NCBI GenBank assembly: GCA_030531915.1
Contig: JAUNMD010000060.1
Location: forward strand, 1 to 6,361
Direction: 5' to 3'
DNA: 6,361 nt
Origin: Pseudomonadota bacterium
Lineage (GTDB): Bacteria; Pseudomonadota; Alphaproteobacteria; Rs-D84
Made by a program: the position numbers and the translations under genes. How positions within the stretch are numbered: the stretch's first letter is position 1; each line of letters opens with the position of its first letter. Shown here piece after piece: positions 1-6,340 of this stretch. The notes beneath the pieces are model-generated. The model was not told where the DNA came from and ran no database searches. It saw only the letters and a list, made by a program, of their open reading frames with translations.

Positions 1-3000
1 AAGTTGCAGAGTATTCAGATCTCACCGAGAAACTCCGTAAAGATATTTCGGCACGCAAGGATACTTACTCCTCCGACGCAAAGTTTTCTATGACTATCGG
101 CGACAGAGTATATACCAAAAAGTCTAACGCCGGTATAGCGCTCGTCAATGAAGCCAGGAACAAAGCGGTTGAAGGAAGCTATACCAACATCGGAAAGTTC
201 GCCGGGTTTGATCTCAAGGTCATATCCGCGAAGGAAGGTATAAGAGGCGTGATTTCCGGATACGGGAACTACAGCTTCAATACATATCCCGGCAATACAT
301 CCTACGGAATAGCTCATGTCATATCTATCGTCGAGGGATTTGAAGAGCGGCTCAACAAAATAAGCAATGCGCTTCGTGAAGCAGAGAGCGATCTTGCAGC
401 CCAGATTGATATCATCAACTCTCCCTTTACGGAAGCGGAGCAACTAAGGGAAAAACGCGGACGTCTCGGAGAAATCATGGACATTCTCAATCCCCCTGTC
501 GAGCAGCAAATCAATGAAACAGACGTGGAGTTCAACGCTGACGGCGAAGAGTCATATGCAGTATCCGACCCTCTCAAGCAGGATATCCTCGATATGATAG
601 CGGCAGCAGACAATGACCCGTCAGAATTTGCCCGCATTGTAGAAGAGTGGGCGGAGATGTACGCGAAAGCCCCTGCGTCGAAAGCGCAGCAGCAGTATGC
701 CGAATACGTTATTCCGCCTGTCAAGCCCATCAGTGAGACAAAGCAGCAGGCAAACCGCGAGCAGCTTAATGATCTCATAGAGCGGTATGGTTCCATGCCC
801 ACAGGAGAGAACCCTGCGCGCGATTTTATAGCACCGGCACGCAAGGATGACGGGACATATGTCAGACGCTTCGCGCGTACAGCGGCGGAAGCTTCGGGTA
901 CACCTGACAGTATGCTTTCGCAGATCGAGCAGCAGATACTTTCAGACGCCGGGAGCTACGTTCGCATTTCCGACGCGAAGGCGATCGCATTCGCTGATAA
1001 GGAGTTTGCAAAGCCTAACGGGTACCAGCGCGTAAAGGACGCATGGAACAGCAGCATTGCTAACCCGGATGTAAATTTGTTCCCAACCAAGGAGCAGGTC
1101 GCGCTGGGCGAAAAGCTTTACATTGAGTCCGCAAGTATCGGGGATGTTTCACAGACTTTCAGGACGCTCGCAGACCTCTCTGCAATGGCAACACAGGCGG
1201 GTCAAATAGTACAGGCTATGCGTATGCTTAAGAAGATGGGCCCCTCCGGGCAGCTTTACTATGTGCAGAAAGCGGTCGACAGACTCAACAAGCAGTTTGA
1301 ACAGCGACTCGCGAAAGCCGGGCAGACCATAACCATCAATCAGGACCTCGCCGAGGACGTTATGCTTGCGGGCGAGGACGTTGAAGCAATGAATGAAGCT
1401 ATGGACGCGCTGATACAGGACATTGCAAATCAGGTCCCGGTTACGCTCAAGGACAAGCTGGACGCATGGCGTTATCTCGGCATGCTTGGAAATGCCCGCA
1501 CCCACATCCGAAACATTCTCGGTAACGTGGTATTCGTTCCAACCCGTTTCACAAAGGATATTCTTGCGTCCGTCGGCGAACAGAGAATAGATCCGGCACA
1601 GCGAACAAAGAGCGTTGATGTACTGCTGAACCCCACAAAGTATAAAGCGGCAAGGGCTTTTGCCGCGGCAGATTTCGAGGCAAGCAAGGCCGAAATCACA
1701 GGCAACGGCAAGTATAATCCCACTAATGATATTCTCCAGCGCCGCCGGGTGTTCAAGAGTGAAATGCTCAATAAGCTATCGGAGAAAAACTCCGCACTGC
1801 TTGAGGCCGAAGACGCCATATTCCTGCGTAAGGCGTACATCAGTGCAATGACTCAATTCCTTGCGGCGAGAGGGGTGGACATTGAAAGCCCCGACGCGAA
1901 GGTGCTGAACGAGGCGCGGCAGTACGCGACACTGGAGGCACAGAAGGCAACATACCGCGACGCTTCTGCCGTAGCGTCTGCGCTTAATAAGCTGGCAAGA
2001 ATGAACAAGGGCTGGGCCCTTGGGCTCGACGCGGTCCTCCCGTTCAAAAAAACCCCCGTCAATATTCTCAAGCGCGGTATCGAGTACAGCCCTGTCGGCC
2101 TGATAAAGAGCGCAACTTATGGCCTCTATCGCCTGAGGAGCGGCAAAATAACTGCGGCGGAATTTGTTGACAGCCTTGCGTCAGGCATGACGGGAACGAT
2201 GGTTGCGGCGCTGGGAGCATGGCTCGCGGCGGCAGGAATTGCGAGAGGCCCCGGAGACGATGACAAAGAGGGCGACCTTGAGTCAACGCAGGGACGACAG
2301 GACTATTCCATTGAGATCGGCGATATGAGCTTTACCATTGACTGGCTTGCGCCGGTATCGCTTCCTTTCTTTGTCGGAGTTCAGGCATATAACCTGTACA
2401 AAGACAGGAATGATATGAGTTTGTGGAGACTGGCTGAGTCGCTGTCCCTAATAGCCGAACCTATGCTTTCGCTGTCCATGCTTGACGGTATCAATAACAT
2501 TGTTGAGAGCGCCGCTTACAGTGAGAACGACGCAATCTTCTCTATGATTGGCAGCGCGGCAACGAGCTATGTATCGCAGTTCGTGCCAACGCTCCTCGGA
2601 CAGTTTGCCCGCACGTTCGACCCATACAGGCGTGCGAACTATGTGGACAAGAACAAGAGTATGGACGCCAAAACTCAGCGCTTCGTCCAGAGCATTCAGG
2701 GGAAAATACCCGGACTCGCAAACCAGAAGATGGCCTATGTAGACCTGTGGGGGCGCAAGGACACCAACGGCAGTTTTGTACTGCGCGCCTTTGAAAACTT
2801 CCTTTCTCCGGGATATATAAACCGTATAAAGGAGACTCCCGTTGACACAGAACTCACGAGGCTGGCAAAGGCTACCGGCAAGAACAGCATGCTGCCGTCC
2901 GCTGTGGCAAAGCAGTTCGCCATTGACGGCAAGACCGTCAATCTCACTGCTTCGCAGTATGAACGGTACGCAATATCTCGCGGCCAGATGGCGTACTCTC

Positions 3001-3602
3001 TAATAGAAAGCCTCATAAACAGCACTTACTATGCAGCAATGGATGATAATCTGAGAGCCAAGACTATCGAAACCGCTCTCAAATATGCGACCAGTGTTGC
3101 TAAGGCGGACATCATTTCGGACTACGCGCCCGATACAAAGTGGATGGCGAGAGCTGCGGAAGCTGGCTATGCCGAGGAGGCAATACTTTACCAGTCGCTG
3201 GCAAGTTATACCGGAATTACCGGCAACGACCTTGTTGCTCAGCTGGATGGAATTGGAGACGAGGCGAGAGGATATCTTATCCTTGCAACGTACAGCGACC
3301 AAAGCAGCATTACCGACCCGTCTCGCAAGGGCTACAGGTACACGCTGGATGATACCGGAAAGGCAAGGCTGCGTGAACTCTACAGCGCATATTTCTGGCC
3401 GGAGTATGCTGACCTTATGCTATATGACGGCAGATACGCCTACGGCGATTTAGAGACCCGTGTAGCGCTTCTTAAAAAGCTGGGTGAAAATGTACGCAAG
3501 GAAGCACGCACCGAGCTTGCAAGTGAGCTGAGAGCCGCTGGGTTTATATCTGAGCATGGCGACGCGGAGATAGAGAGTCTTGACGACTATCTGAACTGGT
3601 AA
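1..3602 (+). CDS. Phage large polyvalent protein, C-terminal part (partial; methylase/helicase tail plus LPD38-like virion module)
   Basis: The frame is open at the left edge (first full codon at base 3) and stops with TAA at 3600-3602. The ATG at 90 is internal: the 29 codons before it are open and fit the family. About 1,199 residues are seen. Bases ~84-494 encode an 'MTIGDRVYTKK..AG' segment followed by 'GFEERLNKI' and a coiled coil ending 'LREKRGRLGEIMDILN'. I recognise this as the tail of SNF2-helicase/N6-adenine-methylase polyvalent proteins of Firmicutes phages and ICEs, so those enzymatic domains should lie upstream. A Gln/Glu-rich linker follows (~495-900). Next come LGNxRTHxRNxxGN (1479-1526), LPFKKTPVN (2037-2063), a hydrophobic segment (2175-2243) with an acidic DDDKEGD run after it, and a long helical C-terminus ending in DDYLNW. 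Motif order resembles LPD38-type modules of phage polyvalent proteins (family number from memory). These are inferred to be packaged in the virion and injected to modify or protect phage DNA and counter host defences. The family is confident; the exact activity of the C-terminal module is unknown. Confidence 0.82.
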   Translation, partial: VAEYSDLTEKLRKDISARKDTYSSDAKFSMTIGDRVYTKKSNAGIALVNEARNKAVEGSYTNIGKFAGFDLKVISAKEGIRGVISGYGNYSFNTYPGNTSYGIAHVISIVEGFEERLNKISNALREAESDLAAQIDIINSPFTEAEQLREKRGRLGEIMDILNPPVEQQINETDVEFNADGEESYAVSDPLKQDILDMIAAADNDPSEFARIVEEWAEMYAKAPASKAQQQYAEYVIPPVKPISETKQQANREQLNDLIERYGSMPTGENPARDFIAPARKDDGTYVRRFARTAAEASGTPDSMLSQIEQQILSDAGSYVRISDAKAIAFADKEFAKPNGYQRVKDAWNSSIANPDVNLFPTKEQVALGEKLYIESASIGDVSQTFRTLADLSAMATQAGQIVQAMRMLKKMGPSGQLYYVQKAVDRLNKQFEQRLAKAGQTITINQDLAEDVMLAGEDVEAMNEAMDALIQDIANQVPVTLKDKLDAWRYLGMLGNARTHIRNILGNVVFVPTRFTKDILASVGEQRIDPAQRTKSVDVLLNPTKYKAARAFAAADFEASKAEITGNGKYNPTNDILQRRRVFKSEMLNKLSEKNSALLEAEDAIFLRKAYISAMTQFLAARGVDIESPDAKVLNEARQYATLEAQKATYRDASAVASALNKLARMNKGWALGLDAVLPFKKTPVNILKRGIEYSPVGLIKSATYGLYRLRSGKITAAEFVDSLASGMTGTMVAALGAWLAAAGIARGPGDDDKEGDLESTQGRQDYSIEIGDMSFTIDWLAPVSLPFFVGVQAYNLYKDRNDMSLWRLAESLSLIAEPMLSLSMLDGINNIVESAAYSENDAIFSMIGSAATSYVSQFVPTLLGQFARTFDPYRRANYVDKNKSMDAKTQRFVQSIQGKIPGLANQKMAYVDLWGRKDTNGSFVLRAFENFLSPGYINRIKETPVDTELTRLAKATGKNSMLPSAVAKQFAIDGKTVNLTASQYERYAISRGQMAYSLIESLINSTYYAAMDDNLRAKTIETALKYATSVAKADIISDYAPDTKWMARAAEAGYAEEAILYQSLASYTGITGNDLVAQLDGIGDEARGYLILATYSDQSSITDPSRKGYRYTLDDTGKARLRELYSAYFWPEYADLMLYDGRYAYGDLETRVALLKKLGENVRKEARTELASELRAAGFISEHGDAEIESLDDYLNW

Positions 3603-3614
3603 TACCCAAACAAA

Positions 3615-3650
3615 AAACCACCTACCACACAAACGTGTGATAGGTGGTTT
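3615..3650. terminator. Bidirectional intrinsic terminator between convergent genes
   Basis: Arms AAACCACCTA (3615-3624) and TAGGTGGTTT (3641-3650) pair perfectly over 10 bp. After one C/A mismatch a second 5-bp stem (CACAC 3626-3630 with GTGTG 3635-3639) closes a four-base AAAC loop. On the minus strand the hairpin is followed by TTTTTTGTTT, a good U-tract. On the plus strand the tail is TTTCCTCTTT, which is weaker. The hairpin begins 12 bases after the stop of the + strand polyvalent gene and ends 5 bases from the stop of the - strand helicase gene, so it serves both transcripts. Confidence 0.9.
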
Positions 3651-3655
3651 CCTCT

Positions 3656-4717
3656 TTATACGATCTCACGAGTAAACACATGCTCTCTCGTCTCCGACGT
3701 GCGCTTGTACTCGTAGGCTATACCTTCTTCACTCATGAGCAGCGGTTGATATGCCCGGACTTTTTTCCCGACAGTGGTGGGAGACTGTGATTGTTTGCCA
3801 TACCTTTGGCTTGCTTCCTCAAGTATCTGTACGGATGTACATGTCCACGAGGGAGTTATGTTTATTTGTCCCGCCTTGAGCAGTAGAGTCTCCTGCTCAT
3901 CAAGCTTGCTGACTATGGTCTTGATTATGGGATCGTCACGGAAATTCTGGAGGTTGTGCATAAGCTCTACGTCCTTTTCACTGCCGAGGACAGACCAGTG
4001 AAATGTACTCCAATCCATTTGGATTATAATTGTGCGTTCCGGGACATCGCGCCCTGTAACAGACATGCGGGTTTCACTGTCACTGTGTTTCCTGCGGGTG
4101 AGGGTGATGATCGTATCGACAGCTCCCGCTACTCCTGCGGTTCCATTGACTCTATCCATGCTGTCAGCGCTTGAGTTTTTGTTGAGATGGTGTACGAACA
4201 CACCGCACAACCCACGCTCATCGAGAAATCGTTTCAATTCGCCAAGCTCACGGTAGTCGTAGCCGTATACGCCCTCAGTCCTTCGGGCAATGCCGCGTAC
4301 TTTTTGCAGCGTATCCACGATTATCAAGCCGATCTTGCACGGCGCGGCGTCAAGTGTTTTGCCCAGCCAGTCCACCAGTCCATCATCAAGGGTCGGAGCG
4401 GCGAGTGTGAAAAAGAAATTTGCCGGAATGGTTCGACCGGCGGCAACCTGTTTCATCCGCGACTGCATGCGAGCGTCGCTATCCTCCAGCGCAAGATACA
4501 GGACGCCGGTCTGTCGTGTAGGCATGTCGAGGAAGCGGGAGCCGGTGGCCACGGAATACGCAAGATCAAGGACCATCCAGCTCTTTCCATACTTTGGTGG
4601 AGAACACAGCAGGTTCATGCCCGCTGCAATGAGACCGGGGACAACATAGTTCGGTTCGACTATCTGCCGCTTGCACAGATCTGCAACAGACTCGACTTTA
4701 ACAGATGGCTTGCTCAT
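3656..4717 (-). CDS. AAA_25 / RepA-like replicative helicase (RecA-fold ATPase)
   Basis: This 353-aa protein has the layout of AAA_25/RepA-type hexameric helicases, which use ATP to unwind DNA at phage and plasmid forks. Visible motifs are Walker A SPPKYGKS (residues 39-46, with Ser for the usual first Gly, common in this family), ALEDSDARMQSR (76-87, carrying the conserved acidic pair), Walker B IGLIIVDTLQKV (129-140, Asp135), VHHLNK (175-180), and the conserved GTAGVAGAVDTIITLTR strand (192-208). Residues ~258-353 look like a winged-helix tail that may bind DNA or a partner; this is inference. The ATG at 4717 shares ATGA with the stop of the preceding gene, so translation is probably coupled; its own Shine-Dalgarno (GGAAAG, 9 bases away) is weak. 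It is the last gene of the minus-strand operon and ends next to the terminator. No primase or helicase loader is visible in the window. A recombination ATPase of similar fold is less likely. Confidence 0.87.
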   Translation of the reverse strand: MSKPSVKVESVADLCKRQIVEPNYVVPGLIAAGMNLLCSPPKYGKSWMVLDLAYSVATGSRFLDMPTRQTGVLYLALEDSDARMQSRMKQVAAGRTIPANFFFTLAAPTLDDGLVDWLGKTLDAAPCKIGLIIVDTLQKVRGIARRTEGVYGYDYRELGELKRFLDERGLCGVFVHHLNKNSSADSMDRVNGTAGVAGAVDTIITLTRRKHSDSETRMSVTGRDVPERTIIIQMDWSTFHWSVLGSEKDVELMHNLQNFRDDPIIKTIVSKLDEQETLLLKAGQINITPSWTCTSVQILEEASQRYGKQSQSPTTVGKKVRAYQPLLMSEEGIAYEYKRTSETREHVFTREIV

Positions 4718-5034
4718 GTGGTCACACTTTCCGGCGCGCCGTATAAGAGAACAAGCTTGCGTCTATTTCGCCAATGACAGATAACACTTCTTTCTGAGCC
4801 GACAGCCTCAGCAATCTCTTTATCCGAACAGCCGGAAAGGTAAAGTTTAAGCGCTGTTTCTTCATCGAAAGACAGAGGGGGTCCTTTCTTGCTTCCTGAA
4901 CCGCGGATACTGCGGTACACACCTTTGCAGGTACCGGGCGGACATGGACGCCGAGTGCCTGTAATTATGACATAGTCGCAGGAGTTTGTTGACAAGCTCC
5001 GATATATGCAATCAGGGTGTTTACATTTTTCCAT
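4714..5034 (-). CDS. Small Cys-rich (probable zinc-binding) protein with C-terminal helix-turn-helix
   Basis: This 106-aa protein has two parts. The N-terminal part (residues 1-40) carries Cys4, His6, Cys9, Cys19, Cys31 and Cys36 around CKHPDC, SCDY, and RPCPPGTC, a pattern I associate with small proteins of Clostridia-type phages; four of these cysteines could bind a zinc ion. The second part (residues ~56-93) reads as a helix-turn-helix: FDEETALKLYLSG, then DKEIAEAVGSERSVICHWRNR, ending with basic RRK. That makes DNA binding likely, perhaps as a regulator or replication accessory. The start at 5034 is preceded by AAGGAGA at 6 bases spacing, and the gene overlaps the end of the upstream regulator gene by 14 bases and the helicase start by 4. 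The 66-aa frame inside it is a shadow. No named family is claimed; target and role are unknown. Confidence 0.72.
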   Translation of the reverse strand: MEKCKHPDCIYRSLSTNSCDYVIITGTRRPCPPGTCKGVYRSIRGSGSKKGPPLSFDEETALKLYLSGCSDKEIAEAVGSERSVICHWRNRRKLVLLYGAPESVTT

Positions 5035-5470
5035 CCTGCTTCTCCTTGTATAATTCTCGCGCTGCCCGCAAGGCTTCCCCGTGAATACGGTAGATAGAGC
5101 GCTCAGAGTATGTGTAAGCCGGAGAGACTTTGGCTATCTCAGACTGTACCGTGCGTTGTAGAGGAGCGCCTGTCCACTCAAGTCCCTCACAGTACCGGAG
5201 TTTCAGCACCGCCCTATAGGCCGCGTTGGGAAGAAGATTGAGAAATTCGGTCACATCAGCTTCCTGTTTCTCTGCACGAATAAGCGCCTCCGTGGACTGA
5301 GCTTTCATGTTTTCAAGCATGGCAAGCTGTTCGGCGGTCGCTGTCCTCGTAGCAATAGCCTCGAGACGCTTGAGCTTATTACGCAGACGTTCAGCTTCAA
5401 GCCGCGCCTCTGAAGCTGACGCGAGAAACTCCTTTACAGAGTCTCCGTTTTTCCGTTTTCTGTCAGGCAT
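5021..5470 (-). CDS. DUF1492/ArpU-like phage transcriptional regulator (sigma-70 region 4-like)
   Basis: I choose the ATG at 5470, giving 149 aa, because AAGGAGG lies 6 bases before it; a longer frame to 5620 overlaps another gene in a different frame. Residues ~17-75 form a charged coiled coil rich in Glu, Lys, Arg and Leu. Residues ~76-140 read FLNLLPNAAYRAVLKLRYCEGLEW, then EIAKV..YSERSIYRIHGEAL, the signature of DUF1492/ArpU-type proteins that resemble sigma-70 region 4. Characterised relatives (ArpU, RinA type) activate late-gene transcription in Firmicutes phages. About 11 extra residues (TGAPLQRTVQS, 100-110) sit between the first helix and the HTH, in frame and without codon disruption. 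The gene follows the 50-aa gene by one base and overlaps the next gene by 14 bases. Here it precedes a replication helicase rather than terminase genes, so it could act on its own operon, on the opposing late genes, or on a promoter elsewhere. Confidence 0.85.
   Translation of the reverse strand: MPDRKRKNGDSVKEFLASASEARLEAERLRNKLKRLEAIATRTATAEQLAMLENMKAQSTEALIRAEKQEADVTEFLNLLPNAAYRAVLKLRYCEGLEWTGAPLQRTVQSEIAKVSPAYTYSERSIYRIHGEALRAARELYKEKQDGKM
5041..5047 (-). promoter_or_regulatory. Ribosome binding site of the Cys-rich HTH protein gene
   Basis: AAGGAGA on the minus strand lies 6 bases before the ATG at 5034, inside the last codons of the regulator gene, and supports that start. Confidence 0.75.
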
Positions 5471-5471
5471 A

Positions 5472-5624
5472 TCAAGCCTCCTTTTCCTCGCAGGGTGCTG
5501 AGTACATCCGGGTGTCAAGCCAAATGGCAGCTTCTCTATACGAGTCAAAGACAGCAGACTCTCCGTTGTAAGTAGCCATGTATCTGCCGTCCACCATAAT
5601 TTCAAACCGTGCTTCTTCACCCAT
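5472..5624 (-). CDS. Small conserved-looking phage protein, 50 aa, unknown function
   Basis: This short frame fills exactly the gap between its neighbours. Its ATG overlaps the upstream TGA by one base (TGATG), and its own TGA (5472-5474) lies one base before the ATG of the DUF1492-like gene. The product begins MGEEARFEIMVDGRYMATYN and continues with FDSYREAAIWLDTR, a pattern suggesting a beta hairpin followed by an amphipathic helix. It ends in an acidic EEKEA tail. GGAGGA sits 12 bases upstream, further than ideal, so reinitiation after the upstream gene is the likely way it is translated. The last codons contain the Shine-Dalgarno of the next gene. I do not recognise a family. Support rests on the exact fit in the operon and on protein-like composition. 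Confidence 0.68.
   Translation of the reverse strand: MGEEARFEIMVDGRYMATYNGESAVFDSYREAAIWLDTRMYSAPCEEKEA
5477..5483 (-). promoter_or_regulatory. Strong ribosome binding site of the DUF1492-like regulator gene
   Basis: AAGGAGG on the minus strand, a full match to the anti-Shine-Dalgarno core, lies 6 bases before the ATG at 5470. It is embedded in the last codons of the 50-aa gene and supports the 149-aa form of the regulator. Confidence 0.85.
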
Positions 5625-6037
5625 CAATAACGCACATCCTCCGGCTTATAAACGGCCCCGGTATATTCCTTAAGCTCACGCTCGAGCTGTTCACGGGAGT
5701 ACCACATTTCCTTGTCGTCCTTGTAATCGTCCGCGAACTCCTTGTCGTATTCAGTCACGACCTCAAGCAGAGCCTTGTCAAGAGCTTTGAATTTTGCCTC
5801 ACGGAAACCCATGCGTCCCAGCGCGATAGACGCCATGTCCATCATCCATACCCGCGTGTGGTGTCGGATATCTTCGTCGGCTCGCGCCTGCATTGCCACT
5901 GTGGTCAAAACGAGCTTACTTGCGTCTATCTCACACATGGCATTGTAGGCGTTTACTGCGGTAACAATCTGCCGGTAAAGATCACCGGCAGATTTTGAGG
6001 AACCCTTCTTGACTCCAGACTTTTTACTTCTGCCCAT
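5624..6037 (-). CDS. Phage protein of unknown function, 137 aa
   Basis: The start at 6037 (MGRSKKSG...) is chosen over the in-frame ATG at 6100 because AAGAGGA stands 6 bases before it and the longer form would run deep into the preceding gene. The first ~15 residues are strongly basic (RSKKSGVKKGSSK), the middle (18-75) is helical with hydrophobic runs (LVLTTVAMQ, VWMMDMASIALG), and the C-terminus is acidic (DDYKDDKE, REQLERELKE), ending YKPEDVRY. No catalytic motif or membrane segment is clear. The basic N-terminus could bind nucleic acid, but this is only inference. It overlaps the preceding gene by 14 bases and the next by one base. A perfect 11-bp inverted repeat lies in codons 15-24. 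A terminase small subunit or recombination accessory protein cannot be excluded, but nothing seen supports either. Confidence 0.72.
   Translation of the reverse strand: MGRSKKSGVKKGSSKSAGDLYRQIVTAVNAYNAMCEIDASKLVLTTVAMQARADEDIRHHTRVWMMDMASIALGRMGFREAKFKALDKALLEVVTEYDKEFADDYKDDKEMWYSREQLERELKEYTGAVYKPEDVRY
5966..5994 (-). repeat. Perfect 11-bp inverted repeat (hairpin) inside the 137-aa gene
   Basis: AATCTGCCGGT (5966-5976) and ACCGGCAGATT (5984-5994) are exact reverse complements around a 7-base spacer. In the minus-strand transcript this would be a stable hairpin starting about 43 bases after the start codon at 6037. It falls in codons 15-24. On the + strand it is followed by TTTTG, terminator-like but poor. 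A perfect repeat this long with a short loop is unlikely by chance in a window of this size. Confidence 0.75.
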
Positions 6038-6329
6038 CGGCAGTCCTCTTGTCCGCTTCTTCATCTCTGGCAACGGCATTGAGAGTGTCAGCAAGTCCAT
6101 ATATAAGACATGAAGGACTAAGCCGAGTCACCCGACTCACGCACTTTACATACGCGAGCAGTTCCATTACCTTGCCTCCAAGCAAGTCTGTTGCAATGCC
6201 GGCCGCCTCTTCGATCGAGTTCGGACACTTGATCTTGAAGATGAGAAACCTGTCGCGAAACGTCTTTGCCGCAATGGCAATAACAAAGCCTACGATGAAG
6301 AACAGTATGCAGATAGTTGAGTTGCTCAT
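6024..6329 (-). CDS. Small single-pass membrane protein, unknown function
   Basis: This 101-aa protein starts at 6329 behind CGGAGGT at 5 bases spacing. Residues 5-21 (TICILFFIVGFVIAIAA) form one clear membrane segment or uncleaved signal anchor, followed by positive residues (K22, R25, R27), which predicts a cytoplasmic C-terminus. The rest is partly helical (SIEEAAGIATDLLGGKVMELLAYVK) and ends in a highly charged tail (RDEEADKRTADGQK). Cysteines at 7, 35, 63 and 74 are scattered and form no recognisable metal site. It could be a superinfection or host-membrane protein, or a small holin-like protein, but a single segment and a replication-type neighbourhood make holin uncertain. It is the first gene of the operon visible here; other genes may lie upstream beyond the window. 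Confidence 0.65.
   Translation of the reverse strand: MSNSTICILFFIVGFVIAIAAKTFRDRFLIFKIKCPNSIEEAAGIATDLLGGKVMELLAYVKCVSRVTRLSPSCLIYGLADTLNAVARDEEADKRTADGQK
6044..6050 (-). promoter_or_regulatory. Ribosome binding site that decides the start of the 137-aa gene
   Basis: AAGAGGA on the minus strand, 6 bases before the ATG at 6037, lies inside the end of the preceding gene and selects the short start over the in-frame ATG at 6100. Confidence 0.7.
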
Positions 6330-6334
6330 TTGAT

Positions 6335-6340
6335 ACCTCC
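6335..6340 (-). promoter_or_regulatory. Ribosome binding site of the small membrane protein gene
   Basis: GGAGGT on the minus strand lies 5 bases before the ATG at 6329 and fixes that start. The remaining bases to the window edge are AT-rich; too little is present to call a promoter. Confidence 0.75.

Noticed and set aside
90..92. ATG at 90 as the true start of the polyvalent gene
   Set aside because: The frame is open through the left edge, and the conserved family segment spans this Met; it is internal.
314..844. 176-codon minus-strand frame across the polyvalent gene
   Set aside because: Ser/Arg/Cys-rich low-complexity translation typical of an antisense shadow, and the + strand frame there is recognisable.
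2007..2023. Small inverted repeat CAAGGGC / GCCCTTG in the polyvalent gene
   Set aside because: Seven-base arms are expected by chance in a window of this length, and there is no U-tract or context.
4733..4740. GGCGCGCC palindrome near the Cys-rich/helicase gene junction
   Set aside because: A single 8-base palindrome, consistent with codon use; nothing marks it as a regulatory or attachment site.
4187..4777. Long + strand frame (196 codons) opposite the helicase gene
   Set aside because: It is antisense to a protein with clear Walker motifs, has no family-like sequence, and spans the boundary of two good minus-strand genes; it is a codon-use shadow.
5471..5620. Longer N-terminus for the DUF1492-like regulator, starting at 5620
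   Set aside because: The added 50 residues are unlike the family and overlap the 50-aa gene in another frame, while AAGGAGG stands at perfect spacing before the ATG at 5470.
6038..6100. Longer N-terminus for the 137-aa protein, starting at 6100
   Set aside because: It would overlap the preceding gene by 77 bases; the ATG at 6037 has its own ribosome binding site.
6126..6139. GAGTC / GACTC inverted repeat in the membrane protein gene
   Set aside because: Five-base arms are too short to be meaningful.
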